NCBI GenBank assembly: GCA_947446155.1
Contig: CANFFZ010000116.1
Coordinates: 1 to 5,906, forward strand
Origin: Chloroflexota bacterium
Lineage (GTDB): Bacteria > Chloroflexota > Dehalococcoidia > UBA2979
Length of the DNA: 5,906 nucleotides
Direction: 5' to 3'
A model generated the notes under the pieces. The model was not told the origin of the DNA and searched no databases. It saw only the letters and a program-made list of their open reading frames with translations. Shown here piece after piece: positions 1 to 4,142 of this stretch. The first letter of the stretch is position 1; each line of letters opens with the position of its first letter. A program made the translations under genes and the position numbers.

Positions 1-24
1 GGCGGCCGTGAGGCCGCCCTTCTT
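1..24 (+). terminator. Probable rho-independent terminator of an upstream gene
   Basis: GGCGGCC (1-7) and GGCCGCC (12-18) form a perfect 7-bp GC stem around the loop GTGA. A C and then TTCTT (20-24) follow, a short U-rich tail as expected for a + strand terminator. The stem may continue left of the window. The gene it ends is not visible. Its place just ahead of a new gene with its own ribosome binding site fits an operon boundary. Confidence 0.55.
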
Positions 25-46
25 CGTGGGTGAGGGCTGGTCGAGG

Positions 47-52
47 TAAGGT
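47..52 (+). promoter_or_regulatory. Candidate -10 element for the HD-GYP gene
   Basis: TAAGGT fits TAnnnT and lies between the terminator hairpin and the gene. It would put the transcription start near 59 and leave a leader of about 27 nt containing the Shine-Dalgarno sequence. No good -35 box is seen, so this is a weak call that rests mainly on position and on resemblance to the TAnnnT elements ahead of other genes in the window. Confidence 0.3.
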
Positions 53-72
53 TCGCCCGGTGGCCACATGGG

Positions 73-83
73 AAGGGAGGGGG
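73..83 (+). promoter_or_regulatory. Ribosome binding site fixing the HD-GYP start at 86
   Basis: A purine run with the core GGAGG (76-80) ends 5 nt before ATG 86. The upstream in-frame ATG at 68 has no comparable site, and the purine run would then be coding sequence, so 86 is the better start. Confidence 0.7.
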
Positions 84-85
84 CT

Positions 86-772
86 ATGTCGATTCTCGAG
101 TGGCTGCGCTCACCCCGCTGGAAGGTCGCGTCGCCGGATACATCCCATCCTGCGTACGCGGACGCCGATCTCCTGCTCGGACAACTCAAGGCACACGACC
201 CCATCACAGGCGAGCACGTGAACCGTGTTGCCTGCATCGCGATGGAGGTCGCACTCATCCATGGTGTACCCATGGAGCGTATCCCGATGATCGAGGTGGG
301 TGCTCGCCTGCATGACATTGGCAAGCTGGGAATCCCGGACGAGATCCTGAAGAAGCCAAGCGCACTGGACGCCTCGGAGTGGGCGGTGATCCGGCGCCAT
401 CCGATCATCGGAGGGGATCTGCTCGCCACCATCCCGTCCCTTGCCCCGGCCGCCGAGACCGTTGCCGCACATCATGAGCGTTGGGATGGCGGGGGCTATC
501 CGCATCAACTCGTGGGCGATGCGATCCCGGTGGACGCACGCATCTTCGCGATTGCGGACTCGATCGATGCTATGCGCGCCGACCGTCCCTATCGCAATGG
601 CATGTCCTGGAGTGCTGTCCGCGCTGAGATAGAGGGTGGCGCTGGCGCGCAGTGGGATCCCGTGCTCTGCAGTGATCTGCTCGCCCGCTTCTACCGTATC
701 GAGTCGCTGGACCTCGGATGTCCTGTCTCGCACCGTGCAGCGAATCTGGGCCGCGCCGCGCTCCCCGGTTGA
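86..772 (+). CDS. HD-GYP domain protein, probable cyclic-di-GMP phosphodiesterase
   Basis: The product is 228 aa, almost entirely one HD-GYP domain. The family signatures are present in order: GEHVNRV (42-48), HDIGKLGIPDEIL (76-88) with the metal-binding HD pair and the conserved Lys80, RHP (104-106), HHERWDGGGYP (129-139) with the GYP triad, and ADSIDAMRADRPYR (157-170). All expected catalytic positions are intact, so it should be active. By family knowledge, such enzymes hydrolyse cyclic di-GMP to pGpG or GMP with a bimetal centre in the cytosol. No receiver, PAS, GAF or membrane segment precedes the domain; the first 25 residues are short and featureless, so any sensory input must come from a partner. 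The start at 86 is chosen for its strong ribosome binding site. The gene stands between a terminator and the L10 operon promoter, so it is probably monocistronic. The exact nucleotide substrate is not shown by the sequence. Confidence 0.93.
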   Translation: MSILEWLRSPRWKVASPDTSHPAYADADLLLGQLKAHDPITGEHVNRVACIAMEVALIHGVPMERIPMIEVGARLHDIGKLGIPDEILKKPSALDASEWAVIRRHPIIGGDLLATIPSLAPAAETVAAHHERWDGGGYPHQLVGDAIPVDARIFAIADSIDAMRADRPYRNGMSWSAVRAEIEGGAGAQWDPVLCSDLLARFYRIESLDLGCPVSHRAANLGRAALPG

Positions 773-797
773 CCCCAACGCCCCTCGCCCGCATGAT
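769..797 (+). promoter_or_regulatory. Sigma70-type promoter of the rplJ-rplL operon
   Basis: TTGACC (769-774, 5 of 6 matches to TTGACA) and CATGAT (792-797, 4 of 6 to TATAAT) are separated by exactly 17 bp. Predicted transcription start is near 804, about 220 nt ahead of rplJ, which fits a long regulatory leader. The -35 box overlaps the TGA stop codon of the HD-GYP gene (770-772). Confidence 0.55.
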
Positions 798-803
798 CTG
801 TCG

Positions 804-1017
804 ACTAGTCCCACGAACGGCGTGGGGCGACCGCCACAGACCACGGGTCCCGACAGGGATAACGGCGCCGAATCCGGCCCACCCGTTCAGGCGAGGACTT
901 CCGCACCTCCCACCGGCCACGCCGGTGGCGCGATGCGCCCTCTCGCCTGACTTCGGTCCAGGCGGCGGAGGGCGCAAGTTGTATCCGAGGGGTACCTCGA
1001 TGCAGCGGGCGCCGGAT
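804..1017 (+). promoter_or_regulatory. Ribosomal protein L10 leader (autoregulatory 5' UTR)
   Basis: The untranslated region before rplJ has features of bacterial L10 leaders. A 5' hairpin pairs CCCACG (810-815) with CGTGGG (821-826). The likely L10-binding part follows: CGCC (832-835) pairs with GGCG (890-893), and ACGGGT (843-848) pairs with ACCCGT (881-886). Between these stems lie an asymmetric internal loop with AGACC on the 5' side and TTCAG on the 3' side, like the kink-turn-containing loop of known L10 leaders as I recall them. Inside, TCCC/GGGA (848-859) and GCCG/CGGC (867-878) form two short hairpins, giving a three-way junction. By family knowledge, excess L10, with or without L12, binds this RNA and represses translation or promotes termination. 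No covariance-model search was possible. Confidence 0.72.
911..939 (+). promoter_or_regulatory. Tandem hairpins in the L10 leader, possible attenuator
   Basis: CACCGGC (911-917) pairs with GCCGGTG (921-927) around CAC. Overlapping it by one base, GGCGC (927-931) pairs with GCGCC (935-939) around GAT. No U-tract follows, so this is not a canonical intrinsic terminator. It may be part of the regulatory switch, or the two stems may be mutually exclusive at base 927. Confidence 0.4.
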
Positions 1018-1024
1018 GGAGGAG
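1018..1024 (+). promoter_or_regulatory. rplJ: Ribosome binding site fixing the rplJ start at GTG 1028
   Basis: GGAGGAG lies just before GTG 1028; the GGAGG core ends 5 nt upstream. The in-frame ATG at 1016 overlaps this site and would add four residues (MEEC) not expected in L10, while the 1028 start gives the typical L10 N-terminus MPTPRKVAQV. Confidence 0.75.
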
Positions 1025-1027
1025 TGC

Positions 1028-1567
1028 GTGCCTACACCTCGCAAGGTGGCACAGGTCGCCGAACTCACTGACGTGGTCTCCCGCGCGGAGATCGCCATCT
1101 CGACGTCTTACGCCGGGATGCCGATGGCCAAGCAGACGGAGTTGCGCACGACGTTGCGCAAGGCCGGTGCTGAGATGCACGTCGTGAAGAACACCCTGCT
1201 CCGCATCGCTGCGGAACGGGCCGGCCGTCCTGAGTTCGCCCAGCTGACCGAAGGCCCGACCGCTATGGTCGTCGGCTTTTCGGACATGGTCGGCGTCGCG
1301 AAGGCGCTGTCCGAGTTCGTCCGTGCCAACGAGGCGGCCACGAAGATCGCGATCAACAACGCGGTCGTCGAGGGTCGAGTCGTGGACGCGGCGTACGTCC
1401 GTGACCTGGCTACCGTCCCCTCTCGCGAGGAACTGGTGGCACGGATCGCGGGCAACGTCATCGCCAAGGTGGCAGAGTTCAACAACCTGGTGCTCGCAAC
1501 CCAGCGCAAGTTCGTCGGCCTCGTCGAGGCGCGTGCGAAGCAGCTGGAGGATGGCGCCGCGGCCTAA
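1028..1567 (+). CDS. rplJ: Large-subunit ribosomal protein L10 (uL10)
   Basis: The product is 179 aa and colinear with bacterial L10. Residues 1-130 are the globular rRNA-binding domain that sits at the base of the 50S stalk beside L11. They include the conserved VVKNTLLRIA (52-61) and GPTAMVVGF (76-84). Residues from about 131 to 177 form the long C-terminal helix that carries L12 dimers. Compared with E. coli L10 (165 aa), the extra length lies mostly in this helix, roughly 13 residues. Known structures relate a longer helix, as in Thermotoga, to three L12 dimers instead of two, so a 1:6 stoichiometry is inferred here. The start is GTG at 1028, preceded by GGAGGAG. It is co-transcribed with rplL, 61 bp downstream, and is probably autoregulated through the leader at 804-1017. 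Confidence 0.97.
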   Translation: MPTPRKVAQVAELTDVVSRAEIAISTSYAGMPMAKQTELRTTLRKAGAEMHVVKNTLLRIAAERAGRPEFAQLTEGPTAMVVGFSDMVGVAKALSEFVRANEAATKIAINNAVVEGRVVDAAYVRDLATVPSREELVARIAGNVIAKVAEFNNLVLATQRKFVGLVEARAKQLEDGAAA

Positions 1568-1595
1568 GGCCTCGGAGTCGCGACAACGTGAACGG

Positions 1596-1615
1596 CGTCA
1601 CCCGGAGCGGTGACG
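1596..1615 (+). promoter_or_regulatory. Hairpin in the rplJ-rplL spacer, abutting the rplL ribosome binding site
   Basis: CGTCACC (1596-1602) and GGTGACG (1609-1615) form a perfect 7-bp stem with a 6-nt loop. The next bases, AAGGAGGA (1616-1623), are the strong rplL Shine-Dalgarno sequence. The hairpin leaves that site single-stranded. It could block ribosome or RNase passage and help raise L12 output above L10; that role is inferred. Confidence 0.55.
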
Positions 1616-1628
1616 AAGGAGGACTGAG

Positions 1629-2009
1629 ATGGCGAAGGTCGAAGAGGTAATGGACGTCCTGAAGGGCATGACCCTGCTGGAGCTCCGGGACCTGAACAAG
1701 GCGATCGAGGACGAGTTCGGTGTGTCCGCTGCTGCGCCGGTGGCCATGATGGCCGTCCCGGGTGCCGGTGGTGGCGCTGCCGCCGCCGAGGAGGAGAAGG
1801 ACTCGTTCGACGTCGTCCTGACCGACTTTGGTGCGAACAAGATCAACGTGATCAAGGTCGTCCGCGAACTCACCGCCCTGGGCCTCAAGGAGGCGAAGGA
1901 CCTGGTGGAGGCCGCGCCGAAGACCGTCAAGGAAGCCCTGCCCAAGGCTGAGGCCAACGAGGCGAAGAAGAAGTTGGAAGAGGCCGGCGCCAAGGTCGAA
2001 CTCAAGTAG
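1629..2009 (+). CDS. rplL: Large-subunit ribosomal protein L7/L12 (bL12)
   Basis: The product is 126 aa, a usual length. Residues 1-32 form the N-terminal dimerisation domain that binds the L10 helix. Residues 33-56 are the flexible Ala/Gly/Pro hinge, followed by an acidic EEE stretch. Residues 57-126 are the C-terminal factor-binding domain with [20 protein letters not shown] (60-79) and [13 protein letters not shown] (85-97), which contacts elongation factors and stimulates their GTPase activity. It ends with the typical [11 protein letters not shown] 1629 has a very strong AAGGAGGA site (1616-1623) with 5 nt spacing, as expected for a protein needed in several copies per ribosome. It is the second gene of the L10 operon, and a terminator-like hairpin lies 56 bp after its stop. 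Confidence 0.98.
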   Translation: MAKVEEVMDVLKGMTLLELRDLNKAIEDEFGVSAAAPVAMMAVPGAGGGAAAAEEEKDSFDVVLTDFGANKINVIKVVRELTALGLKEAKDLVEAAPKTVKEALPKAEANEAKKKLEEAGAKVELK

Positions 2010-2065
2010 TTCGTCCTCCGCTCGTGCTCGCCGCGTAGTCCTCGAGGCTCGCGCACGCTGCACTC

Positions 2066-2098
2066 GCGAAGCGTCGGCCACTGCGGCCGGCGCTTCGC
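2066..2098 (+). terminator. Terminator-like hairpin closing the rplJ-rplL operon
   Basis: GCGAAGCG (2066-2073) pairs with CGCTTCGC (2091-2098), T2074 wobbles with G2090, and CGGCC (2075-2079) pairs with GGCCG (2085-2089). This gives a 14-bp stem with a 5-nt loop, the most stable structure seen in the window. The tail TGTCTGTG has only scattered T residues, so termination could be partial and allow some read-through into hisI, for which no clear promoter is seen. Confidence 0.65.
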
Positions 2099-2116
2099 TG
2101 TCTGTGCCGGCATCGA

Positions 2117-2129
2117 GCCCTTCGAGGGC
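2117..2129 (+). promoter_or_regulatory. Small hairpin just before the hisI ribosome binding site
   Basis: GCCCT (2117-2121) pairs with AGGGC (2125-2129) around TCG. The hisI Shine-Dalgarno AAGGAAGG (2132-2139) starts 2 nt later, an arrangement like that before rplL. It may keep the site accessible. The stem is short and could be chance in GC-rich DNA. Confidence 0.3.
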
Positions 2130-2147
2130 GCAAGGAAGGTCCACGAC

Positions 2148-2561
2148 ATGGCCGCGTCCGAACTGGAAGAGGGGACCGCCCTCACCCTCGACTGGAGCAA
2201 ACTCGAGCAGGTCGCGGCCGTCGGTGGAGTCGTCCCCTGCGCCGTCCAGAACGCTGACACGGGCGAGGTCATTCTGGTGGCCTACGTGAACCAGCAGGCG
2301 CTCCAGGTGGCCGTCGAGACGCGCACAGCGGTGTTCTGGAGCACCTCCCGCAACGAGCTGTGGGAGAAGGGCAAGACCTCCGGAGAGACCTTCGACCTGC
2401 TGGACGTCCGCGTGAACTGCGAGCAGAACTCGCTGCTCTATCGCGTCCGCCCACGTCGAGGCGGCATCTGCCACACGAAGACGGCCGCCGGTGAGCCTCG
2501 GAACTGCTACTACCGCAGCCTGGACTTCGCCACGGGCGCCCTCGTCAACCTGCAGCCATAA
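2148..2561 (+). CDS. hisI: HisI-family phosphoribosyl-AMP cyclohydrolase, variant metal site
   Basis: The product is 137 aa. By family it opens the purine ring of phosphoribosyl-AMP in the third step of histidine biosynthesis, as a cytosolic zinc enzyme. Visible signatures are VPCAVQNADTGEVILVAYVN (29-48), FWSTSRNELWEKGKTSGE (63-80), and three cysteines (91, 108 in CHT, 120 in CYYR) matching the family zinc ligands. The usual DCDxD motif, whose aspartates are implicated in Mg binding, reads NCEQN (90-94). The second and third cysteines are 12 apart rather than the usual 7, through an insertion near AAGEPRN. There is no fused HisE domain. ATG 2148 follows AAGGAAGG with 8 nt spacing. No other his gene is visible; the neighbour upstream is the L10 operon. 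Family assignment is firm; the activity of this subtype is likely but unproven from sequence. Confidence 0.9.
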   Translation: MAASELEEGTALTLDWSKLEQVAAVGGVVPCAVQNADTGEVILVAYVNQQALQVAVETRTAVFWSTSRNELWEKGKTSGETFDLLDVRVNCEQNSLLYRVRPRRGGICHTKTAAGEPRNCYYRSLDFATGALVNLQP

Positions 2562-2618
2562 GACCTTCGTGCGACCGCAGAATCGAGGAGTGTGGGGTGC
2601 CGCCCCAACCGCCCTCGG

Positions 2619-2627
2619 TGGTAGCCT
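2619..2627 (+). promoter_or_regulatory. Extended -10 promoter for a leaderless transcript
   Basis: TGGTAGCCT fits TGn-TAnnnT. The -10 hexamer TAGCCT (2622-2627) ends 6 nt before ATG 2634, which would place the transcription start at the A of the start codon. No good Shine-Dalgarno sequence precedes this ATG, so a leaderless mRNA is the simplest reading. A small inverted repeat TGGGG/CCCCA (2593-2607) lies just upstream and could be an operator, with little support. Confidence 0.5.
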
Positions 2628-2633
2628 CTAGCG

Positions 2634-3182
2634 ATGCATTGCTACGCATGTGACGAACAGGCGACGCAGGAATGTGCCCGGTGCGGCGCGCTGTATTGCG
2701 ACGACCACGGTGACGCCCTCTGCGCGCGCTGCATGGACCCCGCCTCCGCCGTTCCATCCTATCGGGTCTTCCGAGGCTCGCTCGCCGCGCTTCTGATCGG
2801 TTCCATCGTCGCCGTGTGGCTGCTCGTCCTGCCGCCTGCGCGTGCCGACCAGGACGGGCCGCCCTCGTCCATCGCCAACCTCGTCCAGACGGGGACGCCG
2901 AGGCCCTCCGCCACCGCCACGCCCGGCGCGCCGACGCCGAGGCCCTCCGCCACCGCCACGCCCGGCGCGCCGACGCCGGCCGCCACGCCGTTCCCCAGAG
3001 ACGCCACCACGTACCTCGTCACGCCGGGCGACAGCCTGTCGAGCATCGCGCAGCGCTTCACGCCCCCCGGCGTGAACGTCCAGGACATCCAGGACGTCTC
3101 GGACGCGATCGCGAAGGCGAACAACATCACCGATCCTCGTTCGCTCCAGCCCGGCCAGCGCCTCACGATCCCTGCCCGCTAG
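2634..3182 (+). CDS. Membrane protein with N-terminal zinc-binding module and C-terminal LysM domain
   Basis: The product is 182 aa in four parts. Residues 3-33 hold a Cys/His-rich module (C3, C6, C14, C17, C22, H25, C30, C33) in the spacing CxxC-x7-CxxC-x4-CxxH-x4-CxxC. This is enough ligands for two zinc ions and resembles B-box-like fingers found in some bacterial membrane proteins. Residues 49-68 are one hydrophobic helix with R44 and R47 on its N side, suggesting a cytoplasmic zinc module. Residues 87-121 are a Thr/Pro/Ala linker with a 13-residue unit repeated twice. Residues 126-180 are a LysM domain (YLVTPGDSLSSIAQRF near its start, LQPGQRLTIP at its end), which in known cases binds peptidoglycan or related glycans. 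The role is not known; anchoring or sensing at the cell envelope is inferred from architecture. It appears to have its own leaderless promoter. Confidence 0.88.
   Translation: MHCYACDEQATQECARCGALYCDDHGDALCARCMDPASAVPSYRVFRGSLAALLIGSIVAVWLLVLPPARADQDGPPSSIANLVQTGTPRPSATATPGAPTPRPSATATPGAPTPAATPFPRDATTYLVTPGDSLSSIAQRFTPPGVNVQDIQDVSDAIAKANNITDPRSLQPGQRLTIPAR
2894..2978 (+). repeat. Perfect 39-bp tandem repeat in the LysM protein linker
   Basis: Two identical 39-bp copies (2894-2932 and 2933-2971) are followed by the first 7 bases of a third. Each copy encodes one 13-residue unit TPRPSATATPGAP, in frame. Identity at third codon positions shows a recent duplication or repeated homogenisation; the copy number may vary between strains. 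Confidence 0.95.
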
Positions 3183-3239
3183 CCCGCAGCCTCGCCCGGC
3201 CCTCGACACCTGCCGCACGCCAGCGCCCGACCGCTGCGC

Positions 3240-3245
3240 TACGCT
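3240..3245 (+). promoter_or_regulatory. Weak candidate -10 element before the two-helix membrane protein
   Basis: TACGCT fits TAnnnT and would give a leader of about 23 nt containing the GAGGGAG ribosome binding site. There is no -35 box or TGn extension, so it may be chance. Nothing else is seen in the 92-bp gap 3183-3274. Confidence 0.25.
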
Positions 3246-3274
3246 CACGCCGCCACCAACCAGAGGGAGATCGC

Positions 3275-3709
3275 ATGAACGACGACGTGATCGAGGAGAA
3301 CCTGAAGCATCGGCAGTCGCTGCTCCGTCGTGCCGCCTACCTCGTGCCGGCGGCCCTGCTGACGATGGGCGGCTTTTGCTGGGCGCTGACGTGGTTGCCC
3401 CAGTCGATCATCGGTGTCTTCTTCATGGGGATCATCGCCATCCCGCTGAGCCTGGAAGCGCTCGGCGTCGTGCGCGACCTGACCGCGCAGCCCGTCACGA
3501 CCGATGGCCACATCGAGCGGATGTGGACAAAGTCGCGCTTCGCCTTCCTCGGCAAAGTCACCTACGTGCTGGTGGAGAAGAAACTCTTCGAACTCAGTCC
3601 CGTCGCCGGCATGGAACTCAGACTCGGCGATGAAGTGCGCGTCGAGCATTGGCCGCACTCCCACGCCCTCGTCCGCCTCACTCGCGTCGCGTCCTCCAAG
3701 TTGCGGTAG
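3275..3709 (+). CDS. Small membrane protein of unknown function, two transmembrane helices
   Basis: The product is 144 aa and I do not recognise the family. Residues 1-19 are charged and presumably cytoplasmic. Two hydrophobic segments follow at about 20-40 and 43-64, joined by a very short turn (a helical hairpin). Residues 75-144 form a soluble tail rich in beta-like alternation: KSRFAFLGKVTYVLVEKKLFELSP, split here as KSRFAFLG (86-93) and VTYVLVEKKLFELSP (95-109), then LRLGDEVRVEHWPHSHAL (115-132). The GDxVRV...PHS pattern resembles small beta-barrel tails of other bacterial membrane proteins of unknown function. ATG 3275 follows GAGGGAG (3263-3269) with 5 nt spacing. It lies 7 bp before the SnoaL-like gene, so the two are probably co-transcribed. 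An open frame reaching back to 2816 through the LysM gene is an out-of-frame shadow, not part of this gene. Confidence 0.8.
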   Translation: MNDDVIEENLKHRQSLLRRAAYLVPAALLTMGGFCWALTWLPQSIIGVFFMGIIAIPLSLEALGVVRDLTAQPVTTDGHIERMWTKSRFAFLGKVTYVLVEKKLFELSPVAGMELRLGDEVRVEHWPHSHALVRLTRVASSKLR

Positions 3710-3716
3710 GCGCCAG

Positions 3717-4070
3717 ATGGCTGCCAACAAGGCGACCGTACAGCGGTACATGGAGGCTTACGCGAGGTGGGATCACGCAGCGGTCCTGGCCTGCCTCACC
3801 GACGATGGCGAATGGGTAGTCCCGGGCGCCTTCCATCTCGTCGGCCGGGAGGCTTTTGACCACGAGATCGAGGGGCATGGAGCCGCCGGCCCACCGGAGA
3901 TCGCAATCACCCGCATGGTCGAAGAGGATCAGGTCGTCGTTGCGGAGGGCACCGTTCGGAATGCCCTCGAAGACGGGACCGTCCTGAGCCTCGTCTACTG
4001 CGACGTCTTCCTGATGCGTGACGGGCTGATTCGTCATCTGACGTCCTACCTCATGCCGGTCCCCCTCTAG
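3717..4070 (+). CDS. SnoaL/NTF2-like fold protein
   Basis: The product is 117 aa, usual for a single SnoaL-like (NTF2 superfamily) alpha+beta barrel domain. The opening helix VQRYMEAYARWDHAAVLACLTDDGEWVVPG (8-37, given in parts: VQRYMEAYARWD, then AVLACLTDDGEWVVPG) is typical. FHLVGREAFDHEI (39-51), VVVAEGTVRNALEDGTVLS (73-91) and YCDVFLMRDGLIRHLTSYL (94-112) match the strands and the 'xdvfxxrdGkIxxxxxY' ending of the family. These proteins include isomerases, cyclases and ligand-binding proteins, and the substrate cannot be told from sequence. A weak site GGTAGG (3705-3710) overlaps the previous stop codon, which fits translational coupling to the membrane protein gene upstream. ATG 3717 is chosen because the longer frame to 3504 lies entirely inside that gene. 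Confidence 0.85.
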   Translation: MAANKATVQRYMEAYARWDHAAVLACLTDDGEWVVPGAFHLVGREAFDHEIEGHGAAGPPEIAITRMVEEDQVVVAEGTVRNALEDGTVLSLVYCDVFLMRDGLIRHLTSYLMPVPL

Positions 4071-4142
4071 GCTTCGGGTCGCGCCAGTGCGCCGTGCCAC
4101 TTCCCTCTTCGAGGTAGCGCGTGCGTGCGGCATCCTCTCGGC

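Noticed and set aside
110..844. A 244-codon - strand open frame opposite the HD-GYP gene
   Set aside because: The + strand has complete HD-GYP motifs, while the - strand product shows no family features.
718..1071. Small coding frames in the region before rplJ on both strands
   Set aside because: The region has a promoter and L10 leader structures, and the frames are Arg/Pro-rich with no ribosome binding site or family resemblance.
1479..2474. A 331-codon - strand open frame across rplL and hisI
   Set aside because: It is a shadow of the strongly biased codons of the + strand genes, with no recognisable domain.
2894..2978. CRISPR-like repeat
   Set aside because: The 39-bp units are directly adjacent with no spacers and encode an in-frame protein repeat.
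2816..3274. N-terminal extension of the two-helix membrane protein into the LysM gene
   Set aside because: It overlaps the LysM gene out of frame, yields an Ala/Arg/His-rich repeat, and ATG 3275 has a good ribosome binding site.
3504..3716. N-terminal extension of the SnoaL-like protein
   Set aside because: It lies within the upstream membrane protein gene in another frame, and the domain begins at residue 1 of the 3717 start.
4071..4142. Terminator between the SnoaL-like gene and radC
   Set aside because: Only a 4-bp CCTC/GAGG stem (4104-4114) and a GCGCC direct repeat are visible; neither is convincing.
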